From: JBEVEP01 sp040512755
GTDB taxonomy: Bacteria; Pseudomonadota; Alphaproteobacteria; Rhizobiales; Rhizobiaceae
Assembly: GCA_040512755.1 (NCBI GenBank)
Contig: JBEVEP010000266.1
Location: 1 to 10,160 of the forward strand
DNA: 10,160 nt
Direction of reading: 5' to 3'
A model generated the notes under the pieces. That model searched no databases. It was not told the DNA's origin and saw only the letters and a list, made by a program, of their open reading frames with translations. Shown piece after piece: positions 7,134-10,160 of the stretch. Numbering within the stretch: the stretch's first letter is position 1; each line of letters begins with the position of its first letter. The translations under genes and the position numbers were made by a program.

Positions 7134-8321
7134 ATGGAGACGGTCCTTGTTCTCAACGCCGGTTCGTCGAGCCTGAAATTTCAACTGTTCGGAATCACCG
7201 GCGCCGGTTTGCAGAGGCTGCTGAAAGGCCAGGTCGATGGCGTAGGAACATCCCCGAGGCTGCGGGCCGCCGGACCTGACAAGGACGTTCTGGTTGACAG
7301 GACTTTTTCGTCATCCGAAGTGCCGGACATTTCCGCCGCTACGCAACATGCCGGGGCCTGGCTCCGGGAAAGGCCGGATTTGCAGCTGACCGCGGTTGGA
7401 CACCGCGTCGTGCATGGCGGACCGGACTATTCCAGTCCCGTCAAAGTGGACGATGCCGTCCTTCGCGACCTGCAACGGTTTGTGCCGCTCGCACCGCTCC
7501 ACCAGCCGAACAATCTGGCGCCGATCCGCGCGCTCCTGGAAAGGCAGCCGGACTTGCCTCAGGTCGCTTGCTTCGACACGGCGTTCCATCGGGGACATGA
7601 AGCAGTCGCTGACCAGTTCGCTCTCCCGCAACGTTTCTATGCGCAGGGCGTTCGGCGATACGGATTTCATGGGCTTTCTTACGAATACATTTCCGGCCGT
7701 TTGAGGGAGGTTGCGCCCGATGAGGCGAACGGGCGCATCATCGCCGCCCATCTGGGAAGCGGCGTTTCGATGTGCGCGCTGAACCGGGGTCGCAGCGTGG
7801 AGAGCACGATGGGATTTACCGCTCTCGACGGCCTGCCGATGGGAACCCGATGCGGCCAGATCGATCCGGGTGTCGTCCTCTACCTATTGACGAACGAGGG
7901 GATGACCGCGGAGGCGGTACAGGACCTCCTTTACCGCGAGAGTGGCCTCAAGGGTCTGTCGGGCGTCAGCAATGACGTCCGTGACCTCTTGGAAAGCGAC
8001 AGCCCGCAGGCGGCATTCGCGCTCGACTATTTCGTCTATCGTGTTGGCCTTTACGCGGGCACGCTGGCGGCTGCCTTGAACGGGCTCGATGCCTTCGTGT
8101 TCACGGCGGGCATTGGAGAGAACTCGGCTGTTATCCGGTCGCGCATCGCAGAGCGACTTGCCTGGCTCGGCGCGGAGTTGGATCAGGAGGCGAACGGGCA
8201 GGGGAAGCTCGTCATATCGAGCGGAAAGAGCCGCATCCGCCTGCTCGTCATTCCCACGGACGAGGAATTGATGATCGCTCGGCATACGCTCGACGCGATC
8301 ACGACGAAGTCCGGTGAATGA
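7134..8321 (+). CDS. ackA: Acetate kinase
   Basis: The cytoplasmic enzyme transfers phosphate between acetyl phosphate and ADP, giving acetate and ATP. The 395-aa product has the usual length and the ASKHA-fold signatures: LNAGSSSLKF with Asn8, HRVVHGG with Arg91, CFDTAFH with Asp148, HLGSGVSMCAL, GTRCGQIDPG with Arg239, FTAGIGENS, and PTDEELMIAR with Glu377. The positions correspond well to the catalytic Asn, Arg, Asp, Arg and Glu known from characterised acetate kinases. The ATG follows the pta stop by 2 nt, with a GGCGGGA-type ribosome site inside pta, so translation is coupled. With pta it forms the acetyl phosphate node fed by the phosphoketolase downstream. Confidence 0.96.
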   Translation: METVLVLNAGSSSLKFQLFGITGAGLQRLLKGQVDGVGTSPRLRAAGPDKDVLVDRTFSSSEVPDISAATQHAGAWLRERPDLQLTAVGHRVVHGGPDYSSPVKVDDAVLRDLQRFVPLAPLHQPNNLAPIRALLERQPDLPQVACFDTAFHRGHEAVADQFALPQRFYAQGVRRYGFHGLSYEYISGRLREVAPDEANGRIIAAHLGSGVSMCALNRGRSVESTMGFTALDGLPMGTRCGQIDPGVVLYLLTNEGMTAEAVQDLLYRESGLKGLSGVSNDVRDLLESDSPQAAFALDYFVYRVGLYAGTLAAALNGLDAFVFTAGIGENSAVIRSRIAERLAWLGAELDQEANGQGKLVISSGKSRIRLLVIPTDEELMIARHTLDAITTKSGE

Positions 8322-8330
8322 AGACTTCAA

Positions 8331-8374
8331 GGCTGCAGAGCCTGCAGCCGATTGGACGTCCCATGCGGCCAATC
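8331..8374 (+). other. Two tandem stem-loops between ackA and fabI
   Basis: GGCTGCAG (8331-8338) and CTGCAGCC (8342-8349) form a perfect 8-bp stem with a 3-nt loop AGC. Immediately after it, GATTGG (8350-8355) and CCAATC (8369-8374) form a second perfect 6-bp stem with a 13-nt loop. No T-run follows either, so strong intrinsic termination is unlikely. In a polycistronic mRNA such hairpins can stabilise the upstream part or mark a processing site, which would let ackA and fabI be expressed at different levels. The role is inferred. Confidence 0.45.
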
Positions 8375-8407
8375 CGGGTCAAGTGTCGTGAAAAAGAGGG
8401 TCTTGGA

Positions 8408-9190
8408 ATGATTCCTGCTGCAAAGGCAAAGCTGTTGGAAGGAAAGAGGGGACTGGTGGTTGGCATTGCCAACGACCAGTCAATCGCATGGGGTTGTGCG
8501 AAGGCCTTCCGAGCTTTGGGCGCAGAGCTCGCCGTCACCTATCTTAACGAAAAGGCGCGCAAATATGTCGAGCCGCTCGCGCAGGAGCTTGAAGCGCCGA
8601 TCTTGATGCCGCTGGATGTAGCTGTGCCCGGCCAAATGGAGGAGGTTTTTGAACGCATTGCGAAGGATTGGGGCGAGCTCGACTTTCTCGTCCATTCCAT
8701 CGCTTTCTCCCCGAAAGATACTCTTCAGGGCCGCGTCGTCGACGCGCCGCGAGAGGGCTTTCTCACCACCATGGACGTCTCGTGCTGGTCCTTCATTAGG
8801 ATGGCCCATCTGGCGGAGCCACTGATGCAGAAGGGAGGCACGTTGTTCACGATGACGTATTATGGCAGCCAGATGGTGGTGGAGAACTACAACATCATGG
8901 GTGTCGCAAAGGCGGCACTCGAAAGCGCCGTCCGCTACCTGGCAGCCGAACTCGGGCCGAAAGGCATCCGTGTGCACGCCATTTCGCCCGGTCCCTTGGC
9001 CACGCGGGCCGCCTCCGGCATTCCCGACTTCGATGAATTGCTCGACAAGGCAAAATCAAAGGCGCCCGCACGCAGCCTGGTCAGCATCGAGGACGTCGGC
9101 ATGGCGACTGCCTTCCTCGCGCATGATGGCGCGCGGCTGATCACCGGGGAGACCCTCTACATAGATGGCGGGTACCACATCATCGACTAG
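8408..9190 (+). CDS. fabI: Enoyl-ACP reductase (NADH-type, FabI family)
   Basis: The enzyme catalyses the last reduction of each fatty acid elongation cycle, trans-2-enoyl-ACP to acyl-ACP. The 260-aa short-chain dehydrogenase-like product shows the FabI nucleotide-binding block GIANDQSIAWG, the block LVHSIAF, and the active site Y-x6-K as Tyr161 and Lys168 in NYNIMGVAKAALE, with the second conserved Tyr at 151. It ends with HAISPGPLATRAASGI and ITGETLYIDGGYHI. The residue matching E. coli Gly93 is Ala99. The ATG at 8408 gives the usual N-terminus and has AGAGGG 7 nt upstream. An ATG at 8318 overlapping the ackA stop would add 30 unrelated residues, including the hairpin region. Rhizobia often have more than one fabI; this looks like the copy tied to the pta-ackA operon. 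Confidence 0.94.
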   Translation: MIPAAKAKLLEGKRGLVVGIANDQSIAWGCAKAFRALGAELAVTYLNEKARKYVEPLAQELEAPILMPLDVAVPGQMEEVFERIAKDWGELDFLVHSIAFSPKDTLQGRVVDAPREGFLTTMDVSCWSFIRMAHLAEPLMQKGGTLFTMTYYGSQMVVENYNIMGVAKAALESAVRYLAAELGPKGIRVHAISPGPLATRAASGIPDFDELLDKAKSKAPARSLVSIEDVGMATAFLAHDGARLITGETLYIDGGYHIID

Positions 9191-9284
9191 CATACGGGCG
9201 TAAGCGAGCAGCAGGTATTGCCATTCCTGGTGCGCTTTCGCAGGATTGCCCTGATTGAGCTGCTGCCATCACTGGCCTCCACCT

Positions 9285-9304
9285 GGAACTCTTGGTAGAG
9301 TTCC
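9285..9304. repeat. Perfect 8-bp palindrome upstream of the zeta-like gene
   Basis: GGAACTCT (9285-9292) and AGAGTTCC (9297-9304) are perfect inverted copies around TGGT. It lies 95 bp after fabI and 26 bp before the ATG of the next gene. No T-run follows. The form fits a dimeric regulator's operator or an mRNA hairpin close to the ribosome site; neither can be decided from sequence. Confidence 0.5.
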
Positions 9305-9330
9305 CAAACGCGCCACTTGGATATTCTCAA

Positions 9331-9660
9331 ATGATCAGCCTCAACGACGACACGATGAGGATGGTACGCCGCAACAAGCTACTTGGTTTGTGGGCGGCGG
9401 ACAAATTGGGCCTTACGGGCGACAGCGCCGAAGCCTATTCGAACGATCTCGCCATGGGCACGCTCGATTTTGGGCAAAGTGACGTGCTCAGCAAAGTCCG
9501 CAAGGACTTCGACGTCGCGGGAGTGGGTCAATCCGACGAGGAAATACTGCGCGTCATGGAGGAGTTCTGGCTCCGGGCCGCCAGTCACAAATCAACAAGC
9601 CGGCGCGATGCCAGCGACGCTGCACTGGTCCAGATTGCCCGCAATCTCATGTCGAGATAG
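9331..9660 (+). CDS. DUF1476 / F1-ATPase zeta-subunit-like small protein
   Basis: The 109-aa product contains the hallmark of the alphaproteobacterial zeta family (DUF1476), RRNKLLGLWAADKLGLTGD, followed by a matching helical core (AEAYSNDLAMGTLDFGQSD, VLSKVRKDFDVAGV, EEILRVMEEF). In Paracoccus zeta binds F1 and blocks ATP hydrolysis through its N-terminal segment. Here the RRNK motif begins at residue 13 instead of roughly 28-30, and the usual FDxREKAFE..KFAHDEEL-type N-terminus is absent. The C-terminus has an additional Ser/Arg/Ala-rich stretch. A TTG at 9292 would extend the protein by 13 residues, again without resemblance to the inhibitory segment. The ribosome site is weak (GGA 9 nt upstream). 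It lies between fabI and xfp, so it may be a paralog with a changed role in phosphate or energy stress. Family assignment is firm; function is inferred. Confidence 0.8.
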   Translation: MISLNDDTMRMVRRNKLLGLWAADKLGLTGDSAEAYSNDLAMGTLDFGQSDVLSKVRKDFDVAGVGQSDEEILRVMEEFWLRAASHKSTSRRDASDAALVQIARNLMSR

Positions 9661-9668
9661 CGCCGCAA

Positions 9669-9699
9669 GCGCAGCCTATCGACGGCCCTGACGCTGCGC
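9669..9699 (+). other. Stem-loop between the zeta-like gene and xfp
   Basis: GCGCAGC (9669-9675) and GCTGCGC (9693-9699) form a perfect 7-bp stem with a 17-nt loop. It begins 9 nt after the stop of the zeta-like gene and is not followed by a T-run. It may be a weak attenuator or an RNA-stability element. Confidence 0.3.
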
Positions 9700-9745
9700 C
9701 AGACCAGGCAATTTCAGGTCGCGATCTTTGGGAAAGGAGTGACCA

Positions 9746-10160
9746 ATGGCTTCGACCACGGTGGCATCGGACCGGAAGCGCTCCACAGGCAAACACCAAG
9801 CCTCTACCGCCGCCCTTTCTTCTGAAGAGCTGTGGGCGATGGATGCCTATTGGCGGGCTTCAAACTACCTTTCGGTTGGCCAGATCTATCTGCTGGATAA
9901 TCCGCTCCTGAAAGAACCCCTCAAGCGCGAACATATCAAGCCTCGCCTCCTCGGCCACTGGGGCACGTCGCCAGGCTTGAACATGCTCTATGTCCACCTG
10001 AACCGGGTCATCAAACGCGATGATCTCAATATGATCTATATCATCGGGCCGGGACACGGAGGGCCGTCTCTGGTTGCCCATGCCTATCTGGAGGGGACCT
10101 ATAGCGAGGTCTACCCAAATATCAGCCAGGATGCCGGGGGCATGCAAAAGCTGTTCAAGC
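9746..10160 (+). CDS. xfp: Xylulose-5-phosphate / fructose-6-phosphate phosphoketolase, 5' part
   Basis: This thiamine-diphosphate enzyme cleaves xylulose 5-phosphate (and often fructose 6-phosphate) with inorganic phosphate, giving acetyl phosphate plus glyceraldehyde 3-phosphate (or erythrose 4-phosphate). About 138 codons are present and the frame is open at the right edge; the complete family is about 790-830 aa. Seen are the N-terminal blocks YWRASNYLSVGQIYLLDNPLL, split here as YWRASNYLSVGQ and IYLLDNPLL, then HIKPRLLGHWGTSPGLN, IYIIGPGHGGPSLVA and YLEGTYSEVYPNISQD, with the GHWGT and GPGHGG motifs of the TPP-binding N domain. A short Ser/Thr/Lys-rich leader of about 25 residues precedes the conserved part. 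ATG 9746 has a strong AAAGGAGT (GGAG 6 nt upstream). The product supplies the substrate of Pta and AckA encoded upstream. Confidence 0.94.
   Translation, partial: MASTTVASDRKRSTGKHQASTAALSSEELWAMDAYWRASNYLSVGQIYLLDNPLLKEPLKREHIKPRLLGHWGTSPGLNMLYVHLNRVIKRDDLNMIYIIGPGHGGPSLVAHAYLEGTYSEVYPNISQDAGGMQKLFK

Noticed and set aside
8318..8407. An N-terminal extension of FabI from an ATG overlapping the ackA stop
   Set aside because: The 30 extra residues are not part of the FabI family and span the two hairpins; ATG 8408 has a good ribosome site.
9285..9310. GGAAC as the -35 of an EcfG general-stress promoter
   Set aside because: No CGTT-type -10 occurs at 16-17 bp; the GGAAC is better explained as an arm of the palindrome.

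Overview
The window reads as chromosomal-type DNA from an alphaproteobacterium, most likely of the order Hyphomicrobiales (rhizobia and relatives). The clues are the short zinc-ligand-free type of MetG followed by tatD and a PhnP-like metallo-hydrolase, a DUF3141 / PHA-synthase-like gene in front of pta-ackA-fabI, and a DUF1476 (F1-ATPase zeta-like) protein. All supported genes lie on the + strand. No tRNA, rRNA, CRISPR array, transposase or phage gene was recognised.

Positions 1-440 hold no convincing gene. This GC-rich stretch contains several inverted repeats, including a perfect 12-bp stem (121-132 / 166-177). A compact hairpin with a T-rich tail (188-210) follows and looks like an intrinsic terminator, so an upstream transcript or a small structured RNA may end there.

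Positions 441-3610 form a tight housekeeping operon: metG (methionyl-tRNA synthetase), tatD (TatD-type nuclease) and an MBL-fold phosphodiesterase, with 2-3 nt between genes. The holB gene that often precedes metG in this order is not visible.

Positions 3611-3875 are intergenic and carry a candidate Pho box followed 10 bp later by a weak -10. The next block is a DUF3141 gene (orfA, 747 aa), pta, ackA, fabI, a small zeta-like gene and the 5' end of a phosphoketolase gene (xfp), which runs off the right edge. This matches, and extends with two genes, the orfA-pta-ackA-fabI operon of Sinorhizobium meliloti, which is known to be induced by phosphate starvation through PhoB.

The metabolic genes fit together. 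Phosphoketolase uses inorganic phosphate to cleave sugar phosphates to acetyl phosphate. AckA turns acetyl phosphate plus ADP into acetate and ATP, and Pta turns it into acetyl-CoA. FabI (fatty acid synthesis) and the PHA-synthase-like OrfA may be acetyl-CoA sinks. The most unusual points are the zeta-like protein without the usual N-terminal inhibitory segment, the extra helical C-terminal part of OrfA, and several strong inverted repeats between genes.
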